Shown here piece by piece: positions 16,739-25,845 of a stretch of 64,000 bases of DNA. The stretch is from Pontibacter vulgaris (GTDB lineage: Bacteria > Bacteroidota > Bacteroidia > Cytophagales > Hymenobacteraceae). The notes beneath the pieces were generated by a model. It searched no databases. It worked only from the letters and a program-made list of their open reading frames with translations, and was not told the DNA's origin. The position numbers were made by a program, and so were the translations under genes. The stretch lies in the NCBI RefSeq assembly GCF_022758145.1, contig NZ_JAJVDH010000003.1, positions 620,001 to 684,000 of the forward strand, in the 5' to 3' direction. Each line of letters starts with the position of its first letter. The first letter of the stretch is position 1.

Positions 16739-17602
16739 ATGAAGCTTATGATTAAAGTTTTTATAATTCTCGCATCGGTAACGGCGCTTGTAGCTTATTT
16801 CCTGAATAAACCCTTTGCTTCGGAAACCAAAGCGGATAAACACACCTCAAACAAAAATGGCCTGCAAATGCTTACGGCCTTACCAAGCCAGGTGAAAGAG
16901 AGCTCAGGTATTGCGGTATTATCGGAGCAAGGCCAATACATAACCCAGAACGACGCGGGTAATAAGCCATACTTATATAAGATCAATGAAAAGGGAAATT
17001 TGCTGGAAACTATAAAACTGGATTTACCCAATGTAGATTGGGAAGACCTTTCGCGCGACGATGAGGGCAATATTTACATAGCAGACACCGGCAACAACGA
17101 CAACAACCGCCGCGAACTGGCTATCTATAAAGTAAACCCGGAAAACCCATCTGAGTTAGAAGCCATCCGGTTTACGTACGAAGACCAGAAAGAGTACCCT
17201 CCCGCTAAAAAAGACATGAATTTTGATTGTGAAGCGATCTTCTGGCATAACGGTACCATATACCTGGTATCAAAAGACAGGGGCCGGAAACAGACAGCCA
17301 AAGTATACAGCCTTTCAGATAAACAAGGCCAGCAGAAAGCAAAATTACTTGGTAGCGTAGAGCTTAAAGGAGAAGTTACGGGCGCAGCCTTAAGCCCCGA
17401 AGCTGACAAAATAGCCCTTTTAACCGAGGGCAAATTACATCTGTTTTCGGATGTAAGCGACCCTGCCACATTTTATAAAGACCAATTTCAGACAATACCA
17501 TTAAAAGATGCTGGCCAAACCGAAGGCATTGCTTTTGAAGATGCCAATACTTTGGTCATAACCAGCGAAGGAGGCAACCTTTATAAGTATAGCCTGAACT
17601 AA
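16739..17602 (+). CDS. exported beta-propeller protein, SdiA-regulated/phytase-esterase-like
   Basis: The 287-residue product has an N-terminal hydrophobic anchor or signal (residues 5-21). The propeller repeats start with ESSGIAVLSEQGQYITQND, then DWEDLSRDDEGNIYIADTGNN, FDCEAIFWHNGTIYLVSKD and TEGIAFEDANTLVITSEGG. The EDLSRD and IADTGNNDNNRR signatures match the SdiA-regulated and esterase-like-phytase propeller families. The catalytic role is uncertain. It would act in the periplasm or at the cell surface. A very strong hairpin follows. Confidence 0.72.
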   Translation: MKLMIKVFIILASVTALVAYFLNKPFASETKADKHTSNKNGLQMLTALPSQVKESSGIAVLSEQGQYITQNDAGNKPYLYKINEKGNLLETIKLDLPNVDWEDLSRDDEGNIYIADTGNNDNNRRELAIYKVNPENPSELEAIRFTYEDQKEYPPAKKDMNFDCEAIFWHNGTIYLVSKDRGRKQTAKVYSLSDKQGQQKAKLLGSVELKGEVTGAALSPEADKIALLTEGKLHLFSDVSDPATFYKDQFQTIPLKDAGQTEGIAFEDANTLVITSEGGNLYKYSLN

Positions 17603-17612
17603 AACGTATTAA

Positions 17613-17668
17613 TAGTATAAAACAGAAGCGCCGGATATTGTTGTATCCGGCGCTTCTGTTTTATACTT
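17613..17668. terminator. bidirectional terminator with perfect 24-bp arms
   Basis: The arms AGTATAAAACAGAAGCGCCG and its complement run for 24 perfect bases around a 6-base loop, between convergent genes. The outer ends carry the AGTATA/TATACT motif that is iterated through the window. Confidence 0.93.
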
Positions 17669-17670
17669 TC

Positions 17671-18513
17671 TTATTTTCCTGATGGGGCTACTGCTATTCT
17701 GCCGCCGGGTAGTGCGGGTTTTGGGTTCATCCATACTTTAACCAATATCCCAATCCCGATCAGGATGAGTGGTATACTTAGTATCTGCCCCATGTTCAGA
17801 GCCATTGTATTTTCGAAGTCTTCCTGGTTCTCTTTCAGGAACTCTACCAGAAAACGGAACGTGAAAAGAGCTGTTACAAAAATACCGAACAGTAATCCTT
17901 TAGGAAGTGCTTCTTTATACTTGTTCCAAAGCCAGTACAGCAACACAAATAACAGGAATACACTTAGTGATTCGTATAACTGTGTTGGGTGGCGTGGTAC
18001 CTGCGAGAACTCGGTGTTACGCACAAATATAAACGCCCAGGGTACATCAGTTGGTCTTCCAAAAATCTCGGAGTTCATCAGGTTACCCAATCTTATCAGG
18101 GCACCGCCCAGGGCAACTACTATAACTATGCGGTCAAGCACCCACATGTAATCAAATTTATAGCGACGGCTGAATAACCAGAGAGCCAGCAGTATACCAA
18201 TGGTAGCACCGTGGCTGGCAAGCCCGCCTTCCCAAATTTTCAGAATCTCGATGGGGTTGCTCAGGTAATAGTCCGGGGCATAAAACAAAGTATGGCCGAG
18301 CCGTGCGCCTACAACTGTACCAATGATCATATACAGCGTAATCACATCAACATCGCCTTCGGTGCGGCCCTCTGTTACATAAATTTTGCTCAGAATACGC
18401 TGCCCGATCACAAAACCAAGTGCAAATAAAAGCCCATACCAGCGTACCGATAAAAAGCCAACATGAAATATTTCAGGATTTACATCCCAGGTAATATAGT
18501 TAAGTAAATTCAT
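17671..18513 (-). CDS. lgt: prolipoprotein diacylglyceryl transferase
   Basis: The 280-residue inner-membrane enzyme moves diacylglycerol from phosphatidylglycerol to the lipobox cysteine of prolipoproteins. About seven membrane helices are visible. The family features RWYGLLFALGF, GARLGHTLFY, EGGLASHGATIG and the signature RLGNLMNSEIFGRPT are present, as is HPTQLYES in the periplasmic head. The many lipoproteins in this window are its clients. The gene converges on the propeller gene and shares its terminator. Confidence 0.95.
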   Translation of the reverse strand: MNLLNYITWDVNPEIFHVGFLSVRWYGLLFALGFVIGQRILSKIYVTEGRTEGDVDVITLYMIIGTVVGARLGHTLFYAPDYYLSNPIEILKIWEGGLASHGATIGILLALWLFSRRYKFDYMWVLDRIVIVVALGGALIRLGNLMNSEIFGRPTDVPWAFIFVRNTEFSQVPRHPTQLYESLSVFLLFVLLYWLWNKYKEALPKGLLFGIFVTALFTFRFLVEFLKENQEDFENTMALNMGQILSIPLILIGIGILVKVWMNPKPALPGGRIAVAPSGK

Positions 18514-18606
18514 GGTTAGGGTGATGCTTATGCAGGTAAAGTTACAATAAATCAGGTAGCGAAAAAATCAGGAAGCTAAAGTATAGTAACTGAGGAATAT
18601 AGTAAG

Positions 18607-18643
18607 AACGGCCTCTGCTATTATGGTGTAGCAAGAGGCCGTT
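18607..18643 (-). terminator. probable terminator after nadE
   Basis: Arms AACGGCCTCTGCTA and TAGCAAGAGGCCGTT pair with one bulge. On the minus strand a weak T-rich stretch follows. Confidence 0.65.
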
Positions 18644-18664
18644 TTGCAGGTATAAAGTCTTGAA

Positions 18665-20548
18665 TTAAGCGTGCAGGTTGTTGAGCTCTTCCCGGAAGCC
18701 ACCGCTCAGGATCGGGAAACGCAACCAGCTGCGCGGGTCCAGGTTATAATCATCGAGGTGGAAAGAGGCTGCATAGCGCTCGCGTTTCCATTGGTTACGC
18801 GACCACAATGTATAAAACTTCTGCAGATACTTTTCTATAGTTTCCACATTACCCACACCCTCGCCCACTAAGCGCTCCTGCACCTGCTGCGGCGACAGGC
18901 GTTCGTAAAAAGCCAACCTTTCTATTTTGTTTAGTATCTCGTAGGGCATCAGGTCTTTTTCATCGGTCTGCGATTCGGAAGCCGGCCTTAGCTCAGCGCT
19001 GGGTTGCAGGTTATTCACAAACTGCAGTCCTTCATAACCAAGCTCGCGTTGCATCCAGATCAAAAACTGACGGATAAAGGCTTTATCGATACCTGCAATT
19101 GGAGATATACTTCCGGCTGTATCGCCGTCCATAGTGGCATAGCCTACGGCTGCTTCGCTCCTGTTTGATGTGGCCAGCAGAAGCGCATTGTTAATGTTTG
19201 CCAGCATCCAGATACCCGGGGCGCGTACCCTAGCCTGTATGTTCTGGAGCGTCAGGTCATCTTTGTCCCAGGTAAGCGGGCGGTCCAGTACATCTTCAAT
19301 TTTAGAAACATAGCCTTTTACTTCTTCATCTATTGTCCAGCTATAAAACTGTGCATTAATAGAATTGGCCAGCTCTTTAGCAGAAGTATAGGTATCGTCG
19401 GAGGAGTTAATGGTGCCCTGGTAGGCACAGGTAAGCAACCGGTTTACCAGCTCTCTGGTTGCCTGCTCCGGTGGTAGCTCGTCAAAGTATGCGGCATCTT
19501 TCACACCAAACATTTGCGTTTTAGCTACAAACCTTAGCACTCCGAGTTGCTCTACTCCGCGCCGTATCATTTCGGCAACAGCCACTGCACACAACGATGA
19601 ATCAGCCCCCCCACTCAGCGACAGCACAAAACCACGGCTGCGGCTTTTGCGCATGTAATCAAAAAGGGCAAGGCTGAGTGCTGCAATAAGTTCTTTATTT
19701 TCATCTATCGGCGGCAGGTATTGTATTGTTTCTGCCGGCTCAATGTTATCTCCGAAATAAACTTCTGCACATTCCAGGTCTACATCTTTAAAAGAGAGTA
19801 ATTCGTTTCTGCAGATCAGTTTACCACTCTGGGCTATCAGCACTTCTCCGTCATAGATCATCCTCCCAGATTCATTGCCCAGCAGATTCGCATAAAGGTA
19901 GGCGCAGTTATACTTTTTAGAGGCATCCACCACCAGGCGGTAACGCACATCTGTTTTGCTCAGCGCAAAGTGGCTGGCACTTGGGTTAAGTATAAGTTGC
20001 ACGCCTTTGCCCATGTGCCGCTCAGCCGGACGGTTCGGGCGCCAGGCATCTTCGCAAATTTCAAAGGCAAATTTTACGCCTTGCTCTTCATATATAATAT
20101 CCCCGAACGGGTAAAGTTTTCCTTGAATTTCAATTTGGCGTACTTCGTTTGCAGGCCAGGGCGTAAACCAGCGCGGCTCATAATGCACGCCATCTCTGGC
20201 AAGAAACTGCTTTGCAGTAAAGCCAATTATATCCTTATTCCGGATAACGCAGGCCGTGTTGTATACATCTTTATCTAACAGCACATGCACTCCCACGCAC
20301 ACAGTTATATCTTCACACCACTCCTTTATCTGCAATAGCTTATCCATTGCCTTTTCAGCAAGCCATGGGCTCAGGAACATATCCTCGCAACCATAGCCGG
20401 TAATGCACAACTCGGGCAGTAAAAGTATAGCGGCTTTTCTGGAGATTGCTTCTGTAATGGCAGATTTTATATTCAGCAGGTTACCTTCCCAGTCCATTGG
20501 TGTCTGGTTTAAGGCGGCTCCTGCCAACACAAGTTTCGTTTCTTTCAT
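18665..20548 (-). CDS. nadE: glutamine-dependent NAD+ synthetase
   Basis: The product has 627 residues from the MKETKLVLAGA start; an ATG 51 bases upstream is less likely because it adds an unmatched leader. The N-terminal nitrilase-like glutaminase (to about residue 270) has LLPELCITGYG (catalytic Glu) and FEICEDAWRPN (nucleophile Cys). The C-terminal synthetase has the ATP-binding LSGGADSSLCAV and NRSEAAVGYATMDGD. Ammonia from glutamine is used to amidate deamido-NAD. The two-domain length is normal for the glutamine-using type. Confidence 0.94.
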   Translation of the reverse strand: MKETKLVLAGAALNQTPMDWEGNLLNIKSAITEAISRKAAILLLPELCITGYGCEDMFLSPWLAEKAMDKLLQIKEWCEDITVCVGVHVLLDKDVYNTACVIRNKDIIGFTAKQFLARDGVHYEPRWFTPWPANEVRQIEIQGKLYPFGDIIYEEQGVKFAFEICEDAWRPNRPAERHMGKGVQLILNPSASHFALSKTDVRYRLVVDASKKYNCAYLYANLLGNESGRMIYDGEVLIAQSGKLICRNELLSFKDVDLECAEVYFGDNIEPAETIQYLPPIDENKELIAALSLALFDYMRKSRSRGFVLSLSGGADSSLCAVAVAEMIRRGVEQLGVLRFVAKTQMFGVKDAAYFDELPPEQATRELVNRLLTCAYQGTINSSDDTYTSAKELANSINAQFYSWTIDEEVKGYVSKIEDVLDRPLTWDKDDLTLQNIQARVRAPGIWMLANINNALLLATSNRSEAAVGYATMDGDTAGSISPIAGIDKAFIRQFLIWMQRELGYEGLQFVNNLQPSAELRPASESQTDEKDLMPYEILNKIERLAFYERLSPQQVQERLVGEGVGNVETIEKYLQKFYTLWSRNQWKRERYAASFHLDDYNLDPRSWLRFPILSGGFREELNNLHA

Positions 20549-20710
20549 GAGTTTGTCTAACGCAAGTATGCTGAGGCAAGTTAAGCGTTGGAAAGCCAAT
20601 TCTGAATAAAAGCAGTATAGAATTATTGAATAACGGGTGCAGGTTTAGCTAGCCATCACTATGAAAATGCATCGGATAGTTATTCAGAATAGAAAGGACA
20701 AGAATTATAC

Positions 20711-21451
20711 TTAGCTGATTTTCAGAAACTCCAACCCTTTTTCTGCGGCAGACTGATCAGCTTTTTTCTTGGAGAGGCCTACGCCAATGGCAATAGGTTT
20801 ATCATCGATGTATACTTCGCAGGTAAATTCGGTTGTGTTTCCCTGCTGTTTACGCTTAATAATATCGAACCGGATATTGAGGTTCTGGCTCTGTGCCCAC
20901 TCAATTAATTTGCTCTTAAAGTTGGCCGTAGTATTAACAAGTGTATGCAGGTCTACATGCGGTTTAATGAGCTTGTTAAGTATAAACAGGCGGGTAGTAT
21001 TGTAGCCTTTGTCTAAGTATACGGCCCCAACCAAAGCTTCCAAAGCGTTGCCATTCACAGATTTATGGCGCATACTCTGGTTACTGGTATCTACTTTTAC
21101 CAGCAGGTTCAAACCAATTTTAAGGGCAATACTATTCAATGACTCACGATTTACAATGCGCGAGCGTATCTCAGTAAGAAAACCTTCGTCTTCGTAAGGA
21201 AATTTCTTGAACAGTAATTCCGCTACAACTGCACCAAGCACAGCATCTCCTAAAAACTCCAGGCGTTCGTTTGTATCGTGCTTGCTGGCTGCTGCCTGGC
21301 GCGCAAACGAAGTGTGGGTTAAAGCAAGCTTGTATAAACGGATATTATCAGGTGTGGAGCCAATAATACCGGAAAGGGCGCGTAGTAACTCTCTGTCTCT
21401 TGTAAATAAGCTGTGGTAGAAACGCCGTACCGGTTTTATAGGACCAAACAC
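20711..21451 (-). CDS. rnc: ribonuclease III
   Basis: The 246-residue double-stranded-RNA endonuclease processes rRNA precursors. The signature NERLEFLGDAVL supplies Glu65 and Asp69, and a later EALVGAVYLDKGY supplies the second acidic set. The C-terminal dsRNA-binding domain runs from about residue 168 (FKSKLIEWAQSQNL) to KKADQSAAEKGLEFL. The gene begins one base after the fabF stop, so it is probably cotranscribed with acpP-fabF. This is a common Bacteroidota order. Confidence 0.95.
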   Translation of the reverse strand: MFGPIKPVRRFYHSLFTRDRELLRALSGIIGSTPDNIRLYKLALTHTSFARQAAASKHDTNERLEFLGDAVLGAVVAELLFKKFPYEDEGFLTEIRSRIVNRESLNSIALKIGLNLLVKVDTSNQSMRHKSVNGNALEALVGAVYLDKGYNTTRLFILNKLIKPHVDLHTLVNTTANFKSKLIEWAQSQNLNIRFDIIKRKQQGNTTEFTCEVYIDDKPIAIGVGLSKKKADQSAAEKGLEFLKIS

Positions 21452-21452
21452 A

Positions 21453-22706
21453 CTAATCGTTCAGTTGTCGGAATAAAACAGATGTATTATGACCACCAAA
21501 GCCAAACGTATTACTTAGCGCTATTTTAACTTCACGCTCCTGAGCCTTGTTAAATGTAAAGTTCAGAGCCGGGTCAAAGCTTTCGTCGTCTGTAAAGTGG
21601 TTGATGGTTGGCGGCACCAGGTTATTCTGGATAGCCAGGATAGAAGCAACAGCCTCTATGGCACCGGCAGCACCAAGCAAGTGGCCCGTCATTGATTTTG
21701 TTGAGCTGATATTCAGTTTATAGGCATGCTCTCCGAATACTGTCTGGATTGCTTTTACCTCGCTGATATCGCCAAGTGGAGTGGATGTACCATGTACGTT
21801 GATGTAATCCACCTCTTCCGGGCGAATATTGGCATCACGCAACACATTTTTCATCACATTCAAAGCACCTAATCCTTCCGGATGGGGAGCTGTAATGTGG
21901 TAAGCATCAGCAGACATACCGCCACCTATAACTTCTGCATAGATCTTGGCGCCACGCTTTTTAGCATGCTCATACTCTTCCAGTATAAGCGCACCTGCTC
22001 CTTCACCCAATACAAATCCATCGCGGTCCTTATCGAACGGGCGGGATGCAGCATGAGGAGCATCGTTACGCTCAGAAAGAGCTTTCAGGGCGTTAAAGCC
22101 ACCGATACCAGCTTCAGTTACTGCAGCTTCTGAACCACCAGTTACCACTACATCAGCCATACCCAAACGGATATAGTTAAAAGAGTCGATAATGGCGTTT
22201 GTTGCCGAAGCGCAGGCAGAAACGGTTACAAAATTTGGTCCGCGGAAACCGTGCTTAATAGAAATATGGCCGGCACTGATGTCTGCGATCATCTTCGGAA
22301 TGAAGAACGGATTAAAACGCGGTGTACCATCGCCATGAGCGAAGTTGACGCATTCTTCCTGAAAAGTTCGCAGGCCGCCGATACCAGATCCCCAAATCAC
22401 GCCAACGCGATCCGGATCATAATTACCCTCTACCAAGTTTGCATCCTGTACTGCCTCATCGGCAACTACCATAGCAAACTGTGTAAACAGGTCCATTTTG
22501 CGGGCCTCTTTACGATCGAAATAATTTTCTGCGTCGTATCCTTTTACTTCGCAGGCAAATTGAGTCTTAAACTTACTCGCATCGAAACGTGTAATAGGCG
22601 CGGCACCACTCACGCCATTAGACAAACCGTCCCAGTAACCTGCAACAGTATTCCCAACTGGCGTGAGTGCGCCTAACCCAGTAACTACAACTCTCTTAAG
22701 CTCCAT
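21453..22706 (-). CDS. fabF: beta-ketoacyl-ACP synthase II
   Basis: The 417-residue condensing enzyme extends acyl-ACP with malonyl-ACP in fatty acid synthesis. The thiolase-fold triad is clear: Cys165 in VSACASATNAI, His in NVHGTSTPLGD near residue 306, and His in MTGHLLGAAG near residue 343. A C-terminal SNTFGFGGHN loop is also present. Its substrate carrier, ACP, is encoded immediately upstream. I found no TATACTT copies within it, as in other strongly expressed genes here. Confidence 0.96.
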   Translation of the reverse strand: MELKRVVVTGLGALTPVGNTVAGYWDGLSNGVSGAAPITRFDASKFKTQFACEVKGYDAENYFDRKEARKMDLFTQFAMVVADEAVQDANLVEGNYDPDRVGVIWGSGIGGLRTFQEECVNFAHGDGTPRFNPFFIPKMIADISAGHISIKHGFRGPNFVTVSACASATNAIIDSFNYIRLGMADVVVTGGSEAAVTEAGIGGFNALKALSERNDAPHAASRPFDKDRDGFVLGEGAGALILEEYEHAKKRGAKIYAEVIGGGMSADAYHITAPHPEGLGALNVMKNVLRDANIRPEEVDYINVHGTSTPLGDISEVKAIQTVFGEHAYKLNISSTKSMTGHLLGAAGAIEAVASILAIQNNLVPPTINHFTDDESFDPALNFTFNKAQEREVKIALSNTFGFGGHNTSVLFRQLND

Positions 22707-22759
22707 AAGCTGCTAATAGAGGACAGATAGTAAAAATTCGTAATCTTAATAAAGGGATA

Positions 22760-22996
22760 TTATTTCGCGTGCTCTTCCAGGTAGCTAACAGCCTGACCTA
22801 CAGTAGCAATGTTTTCAGCCTGATCATCTGGGATAGATACGTTGAATTCTTTTTCGAATTCCATGATAAGCTCAACAGTATCCAATGAATCAGCGCCAAG
22901 GTCATTTGTAAAGCTAGCCTCAGGAGTAACTTCTGATTCTTCAACACCAAGCTTATCGATGATGATAGCTTTTACTTTTTCTGCGATTTCTGACAT
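22760..22996 (-). CDS. acpP: acyl carrier protein
   Basis: The 78-residue acidic four-helix protein carries acyl chains on a phosphopantetheine group. The attachment Ser37 lies in [16 protein letters not shown]. It is the first gene of the acpP-fabF-rnc cluster, with 53 bases to fabF. The length and acidity are typical. Confidence 0.97.
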   Translation of the reverse strand: MSEIAEKVKAIIIDKLGVEESEVTPEASFTNDLGADSLDTVELIMEFEKEFNVSIPDDQAENIATVGQAVSYLEEHAK

Positions 22997-23153
22997 TTTT
23001 CTTATAGTTATTTAAAACACTGTGCAAAGAAATATATTTCAGCAGACAATGTCAAAAAAAATTACACCATTCGTCTTATTATAAAAGTTTTGGTACTTGT
23101 TTGAGGGTTTTGCGCATAAGGTTTATAAATTTGGGAATCTGTACGATGCCTAC

Positions 23154-23582
23154 ATGAAAACACTGCTGCTGGACATTTCATACGATTACGACTTTGACCT
23201 TTACGGCCTGGTCTCTTCCAGCAAAGAATATAAATTAGCCTGGACTATAAACCAGTTATTGGGCCTGCGCCTTGTTAAACAAAAGGATCTGTGTTATGAA
23301 CTGGTTGGCAAAGAGCAACTTCTTATATCAAATTATGAGCAAATTACAGATCACAGTATTATCCGGCTTATGCGCAACAAGGCATCAGGCATTTGTACGT
23401 TAGATAAACCTTACCTGCTGCCCGATATTAAGCAGTTTGATTATGTATTACAGATTACCGGAGCCATGCAGTGCTTATCTCCGCGTGAATTATTACAACA
23501 GCTAGCCCGTTTGCCTTTAGTACAGTATGTAAAACAGGTTGACCCCTTAAAATTAAAATTTAAAGAGAATCTTATTTTCTAG
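23154..23582 (+). CDS. IPExxxVDY family protein
   Basis: The product is about 142 residues from the ATG giving MKTLLLDISYDYDFDLYG; the longer frame upstream has only a TTG start and no family match. The defining central motif appears here as LLPDIKQFDYVLQI, a variant of IPExxxVDY. Members are found only in Bacteroidota, characteristically just upstream of pyk as here, and have no known function. The 8-base gap suggests cotranscription with pyruvate kinase, hinting at a link to glycolysis. Confidence 0.8.
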   Translation: MKTLLLDISYDYDFDLYGLVSSSKEYKLAWTINQLLGLRLVKQKDLCYELVGKEQLLISNYEQITDHSIIRLMRNKASGICTLDKPYLLPDIKQFDYVLQITGAMQCLSPRELLQQLARLPLVQYVKQVDPLKLKFKENLIF

Positions 23583-23590
23583 CATATTAT

Positions 23591-25018
23591 ATGAATATCC
23601 CGTTTAACAAAACCAAAATTCTTGCTACTATTGGCCCTGCCAGTAATACGCCTGAGCGTTTGTTTGCTCTGGTACAAGAAGGAGTTGATGCATTCAGATT
23701 GAATTTTTCTCACGGTGCTCACGAAGAACACCTTGAAGTGATGAACCATGTGCGCAACATTAACCGTGAGCACAACACCAATATTTGCCTTGTACTTGAC
23801 CTTCAGGGGCCTAAAATAAGAATTGGCGACGTTGAAAACGGAGGCGTTGAAATAAAGCAGGGCCAGCGCATTAAGTTAAGATGCGATGGCTCCATCAGTA
23901 CAAGCGACAAACTGGCAACCAGCTATACTGAGCTTGCGAAAGATGCCCGGGTTGGCGATGCTATCCTTATTGATGATGGCAAGCTGGAACTGAAAGTATT
24001 ATCTACAGACCACGTTTCTGAAGTTGAGGCAGAAGTAATTTACGGTGGTGTAGTAAAACCACGCAAAGGCATAAACTTACCAGACACGAAGGTATCAGCC
24101 CCATCACTTACCGAAAAAGACCTGAGCGACCTTCATTTTGGCCTGGACCATGACATTGAGTGGGTTGCCTTATCCTTTGTTCGCCGTCTGGAAGATATAA
24201 TTGAGATTAAGCGCATTATTAAAGAACGCGGCAAAGACACCCGCGTGATCGCAAAAATCGAAAAGCCGGAAGCCATTACTAATATTGATGATATTATTGA
24301 AGCATCTGATGCGCTGATGGTAGCCCGTGGCGACCTTGGTGTTGAAGTTGGTATGGAACAGGTGCCGATGATCCAGAAAATGCTGGTAGAAAAATGTAAC
24401 AAGGCTGCCAAGCCAGTTATTATTGCTACCCAGATGATGGAAAGTATGATCGTAAATCCGCGCCCTACACGTGCCGAGACAAACGACGTAGCCAACGCTG
24501 TTATTGATGGTGCCGATACTTTAATGCTTAGCGCAGAAACTGCTGTTGGAGCTTACCCTGTAGAAACTATCCGGGCTATGAAGCTAACGATACAGACAGT
24601 GGAAAACCATGCCGATGTATTTAACAAAAGTTACATACTTAACCCGCATTCCGAAACTTTTTACAACGATAGCCTGGTTGCTAATGCCTGCCATTTAGCG
24701 CGCGACACAAACGCAAGTGCTATTATAGGTATGACAAAATCGGGTTATACGGCTTTCCATATTGCCAAGCATCGTCCTAAATCAAACATCTTTATTTTCA
24801 CAGAGAACCACAAGCTTCTTAATACACTGAATTTAGTGTGGGGAACGCGTGGCTTCTACTACAACAAGTTTGAATCAACGGACGCTACAATTTCTGATAT
24901 AAAGCAAATCCTGTTGGATGGCGGCTACCTTGAAAAGGGAGAGGTGTTCATTAACACAGCAAGTATGCCTATAAATGAACAGAAACGTACTAACATGATC
25001 AAGCTAAGTATAGCTTAG
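23591..25018 (+). CDS. pyk: pyruvate kinase
   Basis: The 475-residue enzyme transfers phosphate from phosphoenolpyruvate to ADP. It begins KTKILATIGPAS, with RLNFSHGAHEEH next. The metal and phosphate site is VIAKIEKPEAITNID, with MVARGDLGVEVG following. The activator-linked helix ATQMMESM and the TLMLSAETAVGAYPVE segment are in place. The B domain (about 70-170) and the C-terminal domain are complete. A terminator follows shortly. Confidence 0.96.
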   Translation: MNIPFNKTKILATIGPASNTPERLFALVQEGVDAFRLNFSHGAHEEHLEVMNHVRNINREHNTNICLVLDLQGPKIRIGDVENGGVEIKQGQRIKLRCDGSISTSDKLATSYTELAKDARVGDAILIDDGKLELKVLSTDHVSEVEAEVIYGGVVKPRKGINLPDTKVSAPSLTEKDLSDLHFGLDHDIEWVALSFVRRLEDIIEIKRIIKERGKDTRVIAKIEKPEAITNIDDIIEASDALMVARGDLGVEVGMEQVPMIQKMLVEKCNKAAKPVIIATQMMESMIVNPRPTRAETNDVANAVIDGADTLMLSAETAVGAYPVETIRAMKLTIQTVENHADVFNKSYILNPHSETFYNDSLVANACHLARDTNASAIIGMTKSGYTAFHIAKHRPKSNIFIFTENHKLLNTLNLVWGTRGFYYNKFESTDATISDIKQILLDGGYLEKGEVFINTASMPINEQKRTNMIKLSIA

Positions 25019-25035
25019 ACTGATTTATACTTTAA

Positions 25036-25080
25036 CAAAAAAGGCTTGGGCGCACAACGCGCTCCAGCCTTTTTTGTTTT
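25036..25080 (+). terminator. terminator after pyk
   Basis: The arms AAAAAAGGCTTGGGCGC and GCGCTCCAGCCTTTTTT form a strong hairpin with a mismatch, followed by a T-rich tract. Confidence 0.85.
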
Positions 25081-25283
25081 TTACTTAGTTTTTGCTTTGC
25101 TCTAGGTGCAGTTATACTTTAAAAGTATTCTTAAAAAGTATTCTTCCCTAGGTAGTGTTATACTTCTTTGCAAATCATACTTATACTTTGCCACGCGCCC
25201 TTGCATATGCGGCTATAATTTTCATTACATAACTGCAACAATGCTTAAAAGTATAAATGCCTGATCAAAGTATATACAAATAC
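25081..25283. other. intergenic region with a short direct repeat
   Basis: No gene was found between the pyk and rpsT terminators. Two similar 19-bp blocks starting CTAGGT and containing GTTATACTT lie at about 25102 and 25148, with two AAAGTATTCTT copies between them. Several TATACTT copies are present. Confidence 0.55.
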
Positions 25284-25312
25284 AAAAAGCCTTACACTTG
25301 CGTGTAAGGCTT
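25284..25312 (-). terminator. terminator after rpsT
   Basis: The perfect arms AAGCCTTACAC and GTGTAAGGCTT are followed, on the minus strand, by a T run. Confidence 0.9.
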
Positions 25313-25334
25313 CGGAAATGGTACCAACAAAAAA

Positions 25335-25595
25335 TTAAGCTGCAGCCAGTCCGTTTACGAACTTAGCCAGTTTAGACTTGTTGTGAGCAGCTTTGTTTTT
25401 GTGGATGATGTTTTTCTTAGCCAAACGGTCAAGCATAGAAGAAACTGTCTTGTACAGTTCCTGCGCCTCGGCCTGGTCAGTAGTGCCTTTCAGCCTTTTG
25501 ATGAAAGTACGAGTAGTTTTCGCTTGGTATCTGTTACGAAGACGTTTAGCGTTGTTCGCTCTGATTCTCTTTATTGCCGACTTATGGTTAGCCAT
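25335..25595 (-). CDS. rpsT: 30S ribosomal protein S20
   Basis: The 86-residue basic helical protein binds 16S rRNA. It opens MANHKSAIKRIRANNAKR and has the typical KKNIIHKNKAAHNKSKLA end. It is a single-gene unit with its own promoter and terminator. Confidence 0.97.
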   Translation of the reverse strand: MANHKSAIKRIRANNAKRLRNRYQAKTTRTFIKRLKGTTDQAEAQELYKTVSSMLDRLAKKNIIHKNKAAHNKSKLAKFVNGLAAA

Positions 25596-25643
25596 GTTAT
25601 TCTATAAAATTAATTCTTTGTATCCGTTTCCTAAATGAGTTTG

Positions 25644-25675
25644 CAAAGGTATATCCTTTATACTTAATTTCCAAA
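25644..25675 (-). promoter_or_regulatory. Bacteroidota-type promoter for rpsT
   Basis: On the minus strand the element reads TTTG, 20 bases, TACCTTTG. This fits the primary sigma consensus of Bacteroidota (TTTG with TAnnTTTG). It lies about 50 bases before the rpsT start. Confidence 0.75.
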
Positions 25676-25779
25676 ACCTCATTTGGATAAAATATTGCAA
25701 CCGCTATTTTGCGCTGCTACAGCACAAAGATAATGTAAGTATACTTTTGTTCAAGCACTACAGCCAATTTTTGATATAT

Positions 25780-25820
25780 AAAAAACGGGCCACGGCAGCT
25801 TATGTGCACCGTGGCCCGTT
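25780..25820 (-). terminator. terminator after the coiled-coil lipoprotein gene
   Basis: The arms AACGGGCCACGG and CCGTGGCCCGTT are perfect, and on the minus strand a T run follows. Confidence 0.9.
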
Positions 25821-25845
25821 CAAAGGCAGTTTGCCCGAAAAAAAA

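Noticed and set aside
23097-23153. N-terminal extension of the IPExxxVDY protein
   Set aside because: It would need a TTG start and adds 19 residues with no family match; the ATG at 23154 begins the conserved part.
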